Assembly: GCA_037179515.1 (NCBI GenBank)
Contig: JAXCGZ010007684.1
Span: 60,001-100,000 of the forward strand
Origin: Halocaridina rubra
Lineage: Eukaryota > Arthropoda > Malacostraca > Decapoda > Atyidae
Direction: 5' to 3'
Length of the DNA: 40,000 nt
Shown piece by piece: positions 1 to 11,941 of the stretch (position 1 is its first letter; the number at the start of each line of letters is the position of its first letter). Under the pieces are notes generated by a model. The model did not search any database. It was not told the origin of the DNA and saw only the letters and a program-made list of their open reading frames with translations. Made by a program: the position numbers and the translations under genes.

Positions 1-137
<137 letters not shown>

Positions 138-351
138 GGCCATGCATATACTGTGTATATATAAATTTGGCAATTTGTTATATTTCCAAGACTTTTTTCA
201 TATTCATAGTCATATTGTTTTGTGGTATATATATTATGCTTTGTAATATTTATTTTTAATTATGTTGTTTCGTGGCATTTACATTAATTTGTATTTTGTA
301 AAATTTGTGTAGTAAGCATATTAATTTATAAGTGTTATTCTTTCTTTATAG

Positions 352-583
352 GGTCACAATCGATGTATGAGAAAATTTATTCTCTATGCGTTTGACATGG
401 CTCGAGAGATTCAGATCACACCTAGACGAATAAATTATGCCAGAGAGAAGGAAGCAGAGCTCTACGAGAGTCTGATGGCCATTGCATCTAGCAAACAAGA
501 CGAAATTCGTAATGTCATATTAGAAACTATAGAAAATATGAAAGACGACTTATTAGAAAGATCGGCCAATTATGAATTTAAAG
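352..583 (+). CDS. DSTYK: DSTYK exon a (first in window)
   Basis: The acceptor is TTTATAG before 352 and the donor is AAG/GTAAAA at 584. The reading is open from GGT at 352 and encodes a charged helical segment. The exon ends one base into a codon, which is completed by the AA at 2266-2267. An ATG at 367 lies in frame but is internal, because the conserved reading starts at the acceptor. Confidence 0.85.
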
Positions 584-3500
584 GTAAAACAATTACTGTA
601 TTAGTTTTTGCAAATTTTATCAAGATACTATTGCTCATAGAGCTAGCACAGTGGCCACAATTGTAGCAAAGGCATTCAGGCAATAGGGTATCAACATACT
701 CTTTCCGTCATTATCTCTTCCTATTGTTTTGTAACATTCATACATATACGCATTGCCTCAGGAGGGTGGTCGAACCAAGAAACGCACATTCACCACGATC
801 CACACATACCTCAACCACTCTTCTTAGCTCCTTGGGGATAAAGGGTTGCCACGTTTCCCCTCCTTCCACCCTGCTTGGGTCATCCACAAGGTAGGCGGGC
901 AAAGATATTCTGCAATGAGGCCCTACAGCCGCAGCTGGTTTACTCCCACTGCTTCATCACATGGCAACTCCCCTCAGTTTTTATGGAGAGGAGGAGCGTT
1001 AGCTCCTCACTTACCTATCTCATTTAGTCAGTTCTTGTGATACACGTGGAATACAAATGTGGAATTTATCCTTATTTGTTGTCAGGGCTATCCCCTTAGG
1101 ACAGCTCCTGTAGCACATGGGAAGAGTGAGATTGATATAGACGTCAATAAGCTTCCTCTGCATGTTTATCTTCTTGTGATATATATGAGGGGAATGTAGC
1201 CAGAAATGAAAAACAATGTGTGTGTGGCGAGAAACTATTCAAAGAGAAAATATCAGTATTTGTAATTCTGCTTGTATAGTAGTGCAAAGCTAGAGTATTA
1301 TTAATTAGTATACAAAGATTGTAGTCCCCCTTGTAAGGGGCTGGCCAAGTTAAAGCACACTGCCATATACCTTTGTTTCACTAATGCTCTTAAAGCTTGC
1401 TGCCAAAGTCTTTCTTTTTACTCTTACCCGTTCCACATTTTAGCACATAGTCCCTGGTTCGGGTTTCATAATGCAATTTATTATTCATGTAGGATGGATA
1501 AATACTGTTTACAGCATAAGCTTGCTGTGGCCACTATCAACTAATCAAGATAATTAAATGCAGTACATTGTATGTATATAGATGTCAGCTAAGCCTGAAA
1601 TTTTGAGTACTGTAATGTCTTATGATAAGTTAAGCTTTACATCTTTTTTTTTTTATGTAATGATATTTCAGTGGCCACTGCAAAGTAATTATGATAAATG
1701 AATATATTGAATGTATAAAACTTTCTGTTACATCCTGAATTCATTAGAATTTTCTTGCAATAAGTTAAGCTATACTTACCTTCCTCATAAATATATATGC
1801 AGTACATTGGATGTATATAGATGTCAGCTAAGCCCTGAAATATTGAGTACTGTAGTGTCTTATGATAAGTTAAGCTTTAAATTATTATTTTTTTTTTTTT
1901 TTATGTAATGATATTTCAGTGGCCACTGCAAAGTAATTATGGTAAATGAATATATTGAATGTATAAAACTTTCTGTTAAATCCAGAATTCTTTAGAATTT
2001 TCTTTTAATAAGTTAAGCTATACTTACTTTCCTCATAAATATATATATTGCCCTGTATTCATCAACATGCTTGGTATTGGTGTTAGATATATTTATATGT
2101 AAAGAAGTTTCTGATACAGTAAGTCAATATTCAAAGTAAGTTTTATTTTTCTATGACATCATTCCAGAAATATGTATGCCTTCAAAATGGCTATGTGTAG
2201 GATTAATGTTTTGAACCAAGTGTTTTCTTATTTGTAATGTACAGTAATTCTTTCTCACTTTGCAGAAGTAGAAAATACATCCTTAAATGAGGTTGTGTGT
2301 CCAAGAGAGGTTCGCATATGCTCGGGGGAAATTCAGGAACTAGTCGTGGGGTCTCTTAATGCTGAGGTAGGCCGTCAGTTAGTCGATCGAGTTGATGTCA
2401 TGCGAGAGTCTTATTTAGGTACCTTGCAGAGGTGTCTCGAAAGCCTAGAGAAGGACTGCCGGGCATGTGGAGAAAATCCTCATATTGGTGATGCACTTAA
2501 ACAGGTAATGTATGATGAAATTAATTAATATAGTTTGTTGATGTTTATTAATATAATCCCTTAAGGTATTACAAATTACTTGTATTATAAATTAAGGAAG
2601 GGTTATTATAATTGGCAGATATAAATAACTAGACCATTAATCTCATTCATTACTATTTGATGTTTTCCTGAAAGACTTTGTTATACGTTTTAAAATGAAA
2701 ATGGTTGATTTTAAGATCAAATGTCAACATAAGGAAATTGTACTTTTTTTTTTTATACATAATGTCTTTAGCCAGAGTAAGCGAGGTGGCCACAACCAGC
2801 GGAATTTATAAAAGGCAGAAAATACTTATTTGCATATCACTTATCACAATCAGTTCCATTCAGTCATCACAGACAGAGCTAAACAGTTGATGATGGTATA
2901 TCTGCTACAGCAGACTTTGGAACAAAAATCTTTTAATCCTGCAAAGTAACCTTACCAATGATTTTTTATTTTAAATTTTTGTTAAGTTAAACTTAAATTC
3001 TACATTCCTCGAGTTTTTCCTCATCTTGGTTGTGATTTACATAATGAATGGAACCAGTTTATCTGTCTTAATTACTAGCCTAACAGTACTGTTTCGTGCT
3101 AGTAAGATGGACTTTGTTAAGATTTATGCTGAATGATTTTTATATATTTCTCCATGAAATATATTTTAGTGAACTACTGTATAAGTTGCTATCAAGAAAA
3201 ATTTTTCTCGTAATTTCAACATCATATAAAACCTACAACCATAGAATTGCATATTGTGCTTGAAATCATATGTAATAAAAATGTATTTTAAAAATATGTC
3301 TCCTTCCCTCTAGATGGTGAATGCAGCCTATCAGGTAGAGGTAACTGTAACCACATCTTCCTCAGTCCTACGGTCACTTTGGGAGAAGATGAAACAGCTC
3401 GTAGCCGCCATGCCAGGGAGAACACCTCCATGCATAGATGCTGAATGGAAGCGAAAAGTTGCTTCTGATATGATCACTAGTCTTTCAGAAACCAAGTTAA

Positions 3501-6500
3501 CCAAAAGTATATGTGCTCAGGTATGTGATAATGAAGCTTTATTAGAAAATTACGTAACTTATTTGTTAAATAGCCTCCTTTTTATAAGTTAGCATGCTGT
3601 AGGTCATTGTGTTATAAGTTATTATCTTCATTGTGAATGGTATTGTAAATCTAGTCTACTTCTATTAATTTCTGTATACATAATACACATATTTATATAC
3701 TTTTGCACTTATAGTATGAGGGGTTAGCTGCAGAGAGCAGTGGGAGTTGAAATGAGGCTTTTGAGGGAATAGAAATAGTTATCAAACTTTCCATGGACAG
3801 TATATTCACCTCCTTTCTGCGAGAATTATCCAGTCTGGCTTCAGTCAGAAGAGACTCAAAACCACTTTACCTTGCACTTTAGCTAGGTGTGTGTGTGTGT
3901 GTGTGTGTTTTTTTTCCCACACTTGAATCACTAGAGAACTGGATCTCAGATATCTTGACTCAGAAAATATAAATTCTACCTTTTATGAGCAATTCTTCAT
4001 TAGTTAGAACTTTAAATATGAATGTAAGCTACTTTATCAAAGTTTTTGTATTGTAATGCCAAAGGAGACTTAGAGAATATGTGGATATACAGAAAGAATG
4101 CACTATTGAATATGATGTGAAATTTTTAGAAGATAATATTGAGAGAATGATGCACATATCAGTGGATTCTTAGTGGAAGAATAAGTTTGAAGAATGTTTA
4201 GAAGTAAATGTAGTCTCCATGGCAAAATGGTAGCGTCCACGACTGTGAGGCGGCAGGTCGAGGGTTCGTTCCCCTCACGGACTGAGGTTAGTAAGGGCAT
4301 ACACTCACGGTAACGATTGCATCTGCCAAAACAAGTCCTTCACAAGAAGGCAACTGTCCTATCCCTTAGTAGAAAAGGGAATTTGTGACATAAAAACCAA
4401 ATCATCATCATCATCAATATTTAGATCTAAATGAAGGCTATAGATATCATTGTATGGTAACTACTTAAAAACTTATATACACTGCATGTTTAAAATACAC
4501 GACATTGGAATAACGCCCCCAAACAATAATAGTAAAAAAATGCGAAATGCACAAATAACGCCCGCCCAAAAATTTTGAAAAAAAAAATTTCATATTAGTA
4601 AATAATCGACCGCCTCGGAGGCACTTTTCCGCTATGCTGCCATGTGCTTCAGTGTCTCTTTACCCAGCATATTGCGTTGATATATAGCTTCTTCTAACTG
4701 TGTTTGTGTTAAGGTTTGTATATCGTCAGGGAAAAAGTGTGCGAGAGCACATCAGCTAATATGGAGACGGCAAAACGTTTGCAGATAGAGAGGTTCGTTC
4801 TCCCTCATCCTCCTCCTCTTCTACCGCTTAATGCGATCGGTTATTATGGAGAGAATGGAAAAAAGCATTAAGAACAAACAGCAAACAAACATGCCATATA
4901 ATATCATCAGGGAAAAAGCGTGCGAGAATGCATCAGCTGATACGGAGGCGGCAAAATGTTTGCAGATAGACGAGAGGTTCATTCTCCCGCATCCTCCTCC
5001 TTTTCTACCGCTTAATGCGATCAGATATTATAGAGAGAATGGAAAAAATGCATTATGAACAAACAGCAAGCAAACTTGCCATATAATATTGTCAGGGAAA
5101 AGCGTGCGAGAGTGCATCAGCTGATACGGAGGTGGCAAATCGTTTGCAGATAGAGGTTTGTTCTCCAGCCTCCTCCTCCTCTTCAACCGCTTAATGCGAT
5201 CGGATATTATGGAGAGAATGGAAAAAATGCTGAGTACGTGGATGAGCATTAAGAACAAACAGCAAAAAAACTTGCCATATAATATCGTCAGGGAAAAAGC
5301 GTACAAGAGTGCAACAGCTGATACGGAGGCGGCAAAACGTTTGCAGGTAGAGCTTCGTTCTCCCATATCCTTCTCCTCTTCTACTGCTTAATGCAATCGG
5401 ATGTTATGGAGAGAATTGAAAAAAAGCATTAAGAACAAACAGCAAAAAAACTTGCCATATAATAATTGGGAAAAAGCGTGCAAGAGCAAAAACGTTTGCA
5501 GATAGAGGTTCGGTCTCCCACATCCTCCTCTTCTACTGCTTAAGTTACGTGCACGCCGCCACCATGCACGTCCCAGTGTATGCCTGTTGCCCACGGCATA
5601 ATAGAGTGCATTAATTTGTTTACTGTACAGTAAATCTGTATATCTTTTATACTCTAAACTATTTGCATGTTAATATAAATAACTACAGGTCTTTCTGCTT
5701 TGTTTTGTACTTATAAAATATGTTTTACTTATCGTATATCTTTAGCATAGTGTGTCTATGTACGGTTGTGAAAAGTATCTATGCCCATTATCATTGTTTC
5801 TTATGGAAATTGACTCGTTACATTACGCAATTTTTATAGTACACATCACATCTGAGAACCTATCTTCGCGTTATTCCAAGAACTAGGTGTATTTTGAATA
5901 TTTAGTATATATATTTTGCTGTAGAAAAAAATGTATGCATGTAAGTATATCTCTGTGTTTGTGGGCGCCTGCATGTGTCCTCTGCCTCCCATAGTTCGTT
6001 CTCTTTTTTCTCCTTTACTACACATTTTCTTTCTCTTTCTTGATGCAGGGGTTCTGTTCCCTTAAGGAGTTGAGTGTTCTCTACCCCTCATACTTCACTC
6101 TCTCTTTGTTTCTTGGGACTCTTATTGTGCAAGGTTCTGAAGCAAGTGGGTGGAAGAAGTAGGAAGTTCATAGCTTGTTTGTGAAGCAAAGGTGAATGGG
6201 CATGTGCATCGACTTTGCCAGTGTACTTACAAGATTAGTCTGACATTAGAGGAATTATATGTGAATAGAATTAAAAAACAAAAATTTAAAGTAATAGGCA
6301 GCACTTTTGAGGATACAGCACATACTTTTTTATTGTTTTGAAGGCTATAATGTTAGATGTTGATAATTGCTGATATAATTGGTATTTGCATATACACAGT
6401 GGTCTGTAAAGACTTACTTTGTATTTTTTGATATCTTTTTGAAGAATATATAGTTATTTTCATGTAATTTGTTTAAATTTACTTGTTTTGATTTACAGTT

Positions 6501-7685
6501 TCGAGAGCGTTTAAAAGCTAGTCATGACTCCTTTCTTGGGAGTCTCAAACAATTAGAAACTCAGCTCACTTGCCGTCTAGAGAAGACAGAAGAGCAGCAA
6601 ACTAGGATTAAAAAAGTGGATGCACCAAAGCTGGCAAGACTTTCACTTGAGTCTACCTCACTCAGGGATATGATTCTTTTTGGTAAGTTTCTATTGTAGA
6701 AGGATATAGGATAGTTTGGTGCCTGGTGTCTAGCTGTGTATCATTATTAACTAAGGTATGCCTAATACTTTTGCCTGATAGAGACAGTTGGGTGGTTACA
6801 ACCGAAGGAAGAAGTAAGATAACAAAACTGAGACTCATTTTTATCTCTAATAATCAGTCGCTCACAAGCTTGCATATGCTTGTCATAAAAAATGTACAGA
6901 AAAGAAAAATAAAATCCATGCCTAAGCAAAAATTCGGGGGGAATTGATATGCATACTTTACTTTGATGTAATTTATACTAAATATAGTTTTTTATATTCT
7001 GATTTTTTTTTTTTTTCTCCAGCCTCATTAGTACGTGTCTTACCTTTGTTTTTTTCCCTTTCTGCAATCTCATTATTTAGTTTGTTTACTAGTACATTAT
7101 GTACATATTTAGTTTGTGTACTAGTACATTATGAACACTTGATTTTTTAATTTTATCCTATTTTTGTTTAGAACACAATATGAAGTTGAACGAGACTTTC
7201 CACACATGAAGGATTTTATTATTTTCCTGTAATGAAAATTTATATATATATAGGCGTCTAATCAAATAGACCTCTTTTAGGAAAAGTACTGTAAGTCTTA
7301 ATTACATTTATGGCCGGTTATGATTTCATATGTAGTGTGCCTTCTCTGCAAATTGCTCTGTGCTACTACGTCTTCAATGACTCTCTATCTTAGTGGATAC
7401 ATTCTTTGTTTATGTGTAAGGGGGCTTAAACATTTTCCTCACAGTAGGACAGGAAACATTGATTTAAATTTCAGTCTTATATAGCTTTTTACATATTGTT
7501 CATGACCTCTATCCCAGGTTAACTTGTAATAAAATTAATTATAGTATAATGGATAATGTGTAAAGATGTATGTAGTATGTATGACTGTAGTGCTCCTCAA
7601 AGTATATACTCTTTCAGGAAAATGTTTTTAGGTATTTTACAGTCTTGTTGTATAGTGATTACATAATGACCTTTTTTTTTCTCAT

Positions 7686-7754
<69 letters not shown>

Positions 7755-10700
7755 TATGTACTTTCTCAGGTATGCCAAGACTAGATAGAGAGCTTGGTAG
7801 AGGCCAGTATGGGGTCGTGTATGGATGTGAATCTTGGGGAGGTTTCCGTCCGTGTGCAGTAAAATCTCTCGTACCGTTGGACGAAAAACATTGGAACGAT
7901 TTAGCTATGGAGTTCCACTACACAAGGTGAACAATTATTCATTGAGTATGGTGCCTCATATTAAAACAAAGACACGATACCATCGTTATGTACAGGATAC
8001 TTTTTTCTCATGAGTCATCATCAGGGCCACAATGCTATATACAGAATACAGAGGCACAAAAGTAACAAGAATACTTCATTATTCCCTCTCTTTTTCTTCG
8101 TAAATATTTGGTTACAATCACATTTATGCAAACCATATACTGTATAGTGATCATATTTGAACTAGTGGTTCCCTCATTTGCTCGAGTTCCTTCATGAGGA
8201 ATTGTTTTTGCTCCCTGATGTTTATTAAGGCAAGTTGATTTTATCTTTGTCCCATTTCATAGTCTCTTGTATATTTCTCACCTTCTTGAATATATACAAG
8301 TAAATTTTCTTTACTCAGAAGCAGTCCACGATGTCTGTATCATACCAAATCTTAACCAGGGTTGTGTCCTCCCTGTGGTCTAACTTTTCATTAGATATAT
8401 AGACTTAACACACGTAAGTTGACAAGGGTTAGGTAATGACAGACATCATGACTGTTTTTACATCTCAGGGCCCCTGGTGAAGATCTTGTTTTTGCAGTAT
8501 ATTGAGATTAAAGGATAAGCTTCTTTGAGTCATACACATAATATTACAGATTTTCTTGTAGTTCAAATACGATATGCAAAATATCGCCATGCATATTCAT
8601 GATTGCTTATGCCTTATCAACAGTTCCTCATATTTTGCACGGAATGTGCACTCACAAAACCTGTAAGAATGTTTTACCAGATTTTGGAGTATAGTTAATC
8701 TATCTGATCTGATGTGGAAATTGAGAATGATTATTAGTATATAAGATGTAACTCGAAGCTGAATTGAAAAGGTAAATGCTGAAATTAGATGCTTTTTGTG
8801 TATTATTATTTATTTTATATATCCTCATGATGCCATATATCTTACTGTGTGGTGATCGAAAAAGGGATATTGCAGAATTTCATCATACCAAGTGTATCCT
8901 GACCCAATTTAGTAGCTGTTTTGTGGCAAGGATTATACCAGAAAATGAAGAAAGTAAAGAATTGCCAACCTTTTGCTGCCTTGTTACTTTTAGATGATTC
9001 GTTCATCACAAGGAATAAACGTTAAAAATGAAAAATTGCTAACTCATGCCTTTTGTTACATATGTAACCTCCTTGTCTGAGCAGACTGTGTCTTATCTTA
9101 AATAGCATTATTACTATAGTATTACTGTTACTTCATGTGCATTAAGAGAATTAAGACCTTGTGGCTCCTTCCTTCCCTTCCCATCCTCACTCTTTGGATG
9201 TTTTGTAGCATTAAGCATTCTATGTGAGATAAAAGAATTGTCAGCCCTCCTGATATCCTATTCCCATTCTTTACCTATATCATGAGGATGTAAACTTATT
9301 CCTCAATTTTCTAGCTACTGTAACAAGGATAATTTAGCTGTTGAAGCGTTTACAGGGCTACTATAATTGATATTGGTGTCTGGTAACCATGAAATTATAT
9401 GCCATCTTGCCACCATCCTCACTATGAATCAAAACAATAAATATTCAGTCTGGTAAATGTAATAATGCTGGTGAATTATTTATGACGATGCAATGGAGGC
9501 TTTTCTTACATACCCCAATATTTATTCTCCTAGTGTAGCATAGCAATAAATTTTATTTTCGTTGTTTATAGAAGTGTACCTGAGCATGAGAGAATAGTGG
9601 CCTTAAGAGGTAGTGTCATTGACCATTCTTATGGCCAAGGGGAAACTCCAGCTGTGCTGTTGATAATGGACAGGCTAACGAGAGATCTATACTCAGCAAT
9701 CAAGCATGGCCTAGATTGGCTTGTTAGATTGCAGGTATTATATTGTGTTGTTCTTATAGTTTGTTAATATGAAGGATGGTTAAGTTTTGAAACCTTCATG
9801 AAAATGTGTAATTTGTGTTATAAATGCTTGCTATGTTGTCACTGTCAATGTTGAACATTCTGGAATTTTTATCATTTTGATATCAGTTGTAAAATTGTGT
9901 ACTGTATATTGTTTGCATGCCACTTCATAATAGTTATATACTGTATGCACTTATCTCCCAATTTTCTTCGTATTATATGTTTATTACGTCAATATAGAAC
10001 AAATTAACTTTATCTGTTTGTCATGGTTACTACTGGATATTCCTGAACTTCAGTTGTGGCCTTGTTCTAAGCATTAAACCATTCTTGCTTGTTGGAATAT
10101 GGTGAATTAATCCTTGCCAAATACCATGTTGGGACTTGCAAGGTATGCAATCTTGCTATATATAATTTATATTTGTGTGTATCTCTTCATTTATAATTCC
10201 TTTCTTTTATACAACAGATTGCTCTGGATGTAACTCAGGGAATCCGATTCTTACACTCTCAGGGACTTGTCCATAGGGACATTAAATTGAAGAACGTATT
10301 GGTAAGCAAATTATGTTTCTTTAATATCATAACAACTAAGTAACGCCTTTTGGTGTAAATATTGTCTGGAAAAGGAAGTGTTCCAAAATCTTCAAATTTT
10401 GTGCACTGTTTGTATTCTCGCAATTGGGTCAGCATGATGGCTTCAGCCAAAGAGAAAATATTGTGCAATAACAAAGAATTAAATCTCACTTCCATTTAAC
10501 TATAATCATAATAAAATTTTCTCTCACACTTATTTACTTCATATTCAGTGAACAAAACCAATTCGATGCCAATGCAAACTTACAGAACCCAACCTCTTGT
10601 GAAAAATAAATTACTCTTGCCCTATCATTAATGCTTAGTATAGCTCTGCTTTTTGTCAGAATGGAATGTACTGTATATCACCTCAAGTCAACTCTCTCCC

Positions 10701-11941
10701 TCCGGAATTTCCAGACTCATTATGGATCTATCTATCCCAGTCTTTCTTATGACTTTATGTCTGAAAGTGTAATCATTCTGACACAAACTGCGAATGTAAC
10801 TGTCGTACGATAAGTTACCTTATCAGTGATCTGAAATATTTCGGATTACAATCTATTGTTTGTCGTACTAGAAACCTATTCAGATATGTTTTTCCAATAT
10901 GATGCACATATGAGTATGTGTATTCAATATTAGACACCTATAGGAAGAAGCAGTTACTTTTTTATAAATACGTGAATCAAGTAAAATTAGATCACTTCAG
11001 TTTGATATGAAATAGTTGAGAAAATGTCCTATAATCTCATAATGCTATCACTTTGTAATTGTGAAAACAATGAGTTGCTCACCACCTTTTCCTACCTTTA
11101 CCAGGCTTTTTCCTTGTAACTTTTGAGCAACCTTGTAGTTATGGTGGATTATAATCCTTTTGCAGCTTGACCGAAGCAACAGAGCCAAGTTGACGGACCT
11201 GGGATTTTGTAAACCTGAAGCCATGATGTCAGGGAGCATAGTGGGTACTCCAATTCACATGGCACCAGAGCTCTTCACGGGTCACTATGATAACAGCGTA
11301 GATGTTTATGCTTTTGGCATACTGTTTTGGTATATATGTGCTGGTCACGTGAGATTGCCACTCATCTTTGAGCAGTGTCAGTCGAAGGATCAGCTGTGGA
11401 CGTGTGTTAAAAAGGGTGAGATTATTTTATTGCTCTTTTAATATCTGGTGTTTGGGAAGAAAAATATCTGTTGTATTCCTTATGTGCCATTTGAGGTGAC
11501 TAAAAAAGATCATATATGGGAAGTTAGTAAGACTTGCCTAGACTCAAATATTGCACCCTTCATCAACAGTAGTCTTTACTATTGCTTTACCAATAGAGTA
11601 TATATTTATACTCTTTTAGTGGCTTTATGCAGTCATTATTAAGCTGAATGGTAATGAAGAGGTCTCTCCTTTTATTTTTTCTATTCTTAGGCTCAAGACC
11701 AGAACGTCTAAACCAGTTCGATGATACATGTTGGGAATTGATGCAAGAGTGTTGGGCTGGTGATCCTGCTAAACGCCCACTTCTAGGAGACGTTGAGCCT
11801 AGGATAGTGTCCATGATGGACAGTTTCGCAAAAAAGCAGCAACAGGAGATTGAAGAGGAGGTCATTTTAGACCAAACTGAAGATGATAGTAAAATTGATT
11901 CTGCCGTAGATGCCACAGAACATTGTGGCTATATAGGTTAG
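352..11941 (+). CDS. DSTYK: Dual serine/threonine and tyrosine protein kinase, 3' nine exons (5' partial)
   Basis: DSTYK (RIP5-like) is a cytoplasmic/membrane-associated dual-specificity kinase, linked in vertebrates to FGF/ERK signalling and cell-death control. Nine exons join as 352-583, 2266-2504, 3314-3520, 6499-6682, 7770-7926, 9572-9734, 10218-10301, 11166-11415 and 11691-11941. Every junction has AG/GT and a matching phase, giving 1767 bp, that is 588 residues plus TAG. Numbering from the first residue in the window, the N-terminal ~285 residues are the helical DSTYK-specific region. The kinase domain follows with glycine loop GRGQYGVV (297-304), AVK lysine K319, VHRD (412-415) with N420, DLG (433-435, the form also found in vertebrate DSTYK) and APE (455-457). 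A short acidic tail ends the protein. Vertebrate DSTYK is ~930 residues, so ~340 are missing to the left. All catalytic residues are intact and family identity is near certain. Confidence 0.95.
760..1040. repeat. Possible dispersed repeat, relative near 15800-16090
   Basis: This GC-richer island in a DSTYK intron shares TCTTAGCTCCTTGG and a similar ACATACCTCA/ACATTCCTCA context with 15895-15945. Similarity beyond this is weak. Its open reading (846-1040) has no recognisable domain. Confidence 0.3.
1559..2040. repeat. 239-bp tandem duplication in DSTYK intron
   Basis: Unit 1 begins at GCAGTACATTG (1560) and unit 2 at 1799, ~93% identical. Each contains a poly-T tract followed by GATATTTCAGTGGCCACTG, which resembles a splice acceptor. 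The sequence is non-coding. Confidence 0.85.
2266..2504 (+). CDS. DSTYK: DSTYK exon b
   Basis: The acceptor TTTGCAG precedes 2266 and the donor CAG/GTAATG follows 2504. The frame continues exon a and ends on a whole codon. It encodes part of the DSTYK-specific helical region, including a cysteine-containing stretch [13 protein letters not shown]. Confidence 0.9.
3314..3520 (+). CDS. DSTYK: DSTYK exon c
   Basis: The acceptor CTCTAG precedes 3314 and the donor CAG/GTATGT follows 3520. There are 69 complete codons, starting with the motif NAAYQVEVT and containing EWKRKVA and KLTKSICAQ, all characteristic of DSTYK. The ATG at 3314 is simply the first codon of an internal exon. Confidence 0.93.
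4208..4416 (+). mobile_element. tRNA-derived SINE in DSTYK intron
   Basis: It is the same family as 32876-33067, sharing GGTAGCGTCCACGACT, GAGGTTAG(T/C)AAGGGCAT and ATCTGCCAAAACA in order. The A-box region is more decayed (ATGGCAAAATGG), and the B box is GGGTTCGTTCCCC. It ends in an ATC microsatellite (4399-4416). No clear target duplication was seen. Confidence 0.75.
4492..5895. mobile_element. Candidate non-autonomous DNA transposon with internal tandem array
   Basis: The left end has AAAATACAC (4492-4500) and TTGGAATAACGC (4505-4516). The right end has the reverse complements GCGTTATTCCAA (5868-5879) and GTGTATTTT (5887-5895) in mirrored order. A subterminal AATAACGCCC is repeated near 4553. 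No transposase reading is present, and no target duplication was identified, so the superfamily is unassigned. Confidence 0.5.
4720..5545. repeat. ~185-bp tandem repeat, about five copies
   Basis: The landmark CAGGGAAAAAGCGTGCGAG recurs at 4727, 4908, 5093, 5289 and ~5466, so units are 177-196 bp. Each contains GCAAAACGTTTGCAGATAGA, a CTCC-rich stretch, CTTAATGCGATCGG and AAGAACAAACAGCAAA. Units differ by point changes and small indels. It lies inside the inverted-repeat element at 4492-5895. Confidence 0.85.
6499..6682 (+). CDS. DSTYK: DSTYK exon d
   Basis: The acceptor TTTACAG precedes 6499 and the donor G/GTAAGT follows 6682. It encodes a coiled-coil-like segment ([17 protein letters not shown]) and the conserved [11 protein letters not shown] motif just before the kinase domain. 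It ends in phase 1. Confidence 0.93.
7690..7754. repeat. (TTA)n microsatellite next to DSTYK splice acceptor
   Basis: About 21 TTA units end only 15 bp before the acceptor at 7769. Confidence 0.98.
7770..7926 (+). CDS. DSTYK: DSTYK exon e (kinase N-lobe)
   Basis: The acceptor CTTTCTCAG precedes 7770 and the donor AAG/GTGAAC follows 7926. It carries the ATP-binding loop [11 protein letters not shown], the catalytic lysine in CAVKSL, and the family motif DEKHWNDLA. The acceptor sits only ~15 bp after a long ATT microsatellite. Confidence 0.95.
7927..9571. other. DSTYK intron, nothing recognised
   Basis: AT-rich sequence without a conserved reading, SINE or long repeat. Confidence 0.7.
9572..9734 (+). 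CDS. DSTYK: DSTYK exon f
   Basis: The acceptor TTTATAG precedes 9572 and the donor CAG/GTATTA follows 9734. It encodes [19 protein letters not shown] and the hinge region [13 protein letters not shown] of the kinase. It joins exon e in phase 2 and ends on a whole codon. Confidence 0.95.
10218..10301 (+). CDS. DSTYK: DSTYK exon g (catalytic loop)
   Basis: This small 84-bp exon lies between ACAACAG and TTG/GTAAGC. It encodes [16 protein letters not shown] followed by VHRDIKLKN, the catalytic loop with HRD and the Asn that ligates metal. Confidence 0.95.
11166..11415 (+). CDS. DSTYK: DSTYK exon h (activation segment)
   Basis: The acceptor TTTGCAG precedes 11166 and the donor AAGG/GTGAG follows 11415. 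It encodes [15 protein letters not shown], the activation segment [11 protein letters not shown], and the F-helix motif [14 protein letters not shown]. It ends in phase 1. Confidence 0.95.
11691..11941 (+). CDS. DSTYK: DSTYK terminal exon
   Basis: The acceptor ATTCTTAG precedes 11691. It encodes the C-lobe end ([20 protein letters not shown], then KRPLLG), followed by an acidic divergent tail ending ...HCGYIG and TAG at 11939-11941. The stop position agrees with the family, in which little follows the kinase domain. The 3' UTR end could not be fixed. Confidence 0.92.

Noticed and set aside
3314..3592. ATG at 3314 as the start of a separate small gene
   Set aside because: It follows a splice acceptor, continues the DSTYK protein in phase, and the true exon ends at 3520.
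5028..5594. Minus-strand open readings over the ~185-bp repeats
   Set aside because: They arise from the tandem units, show no conserved domain and repeat the same peptide.
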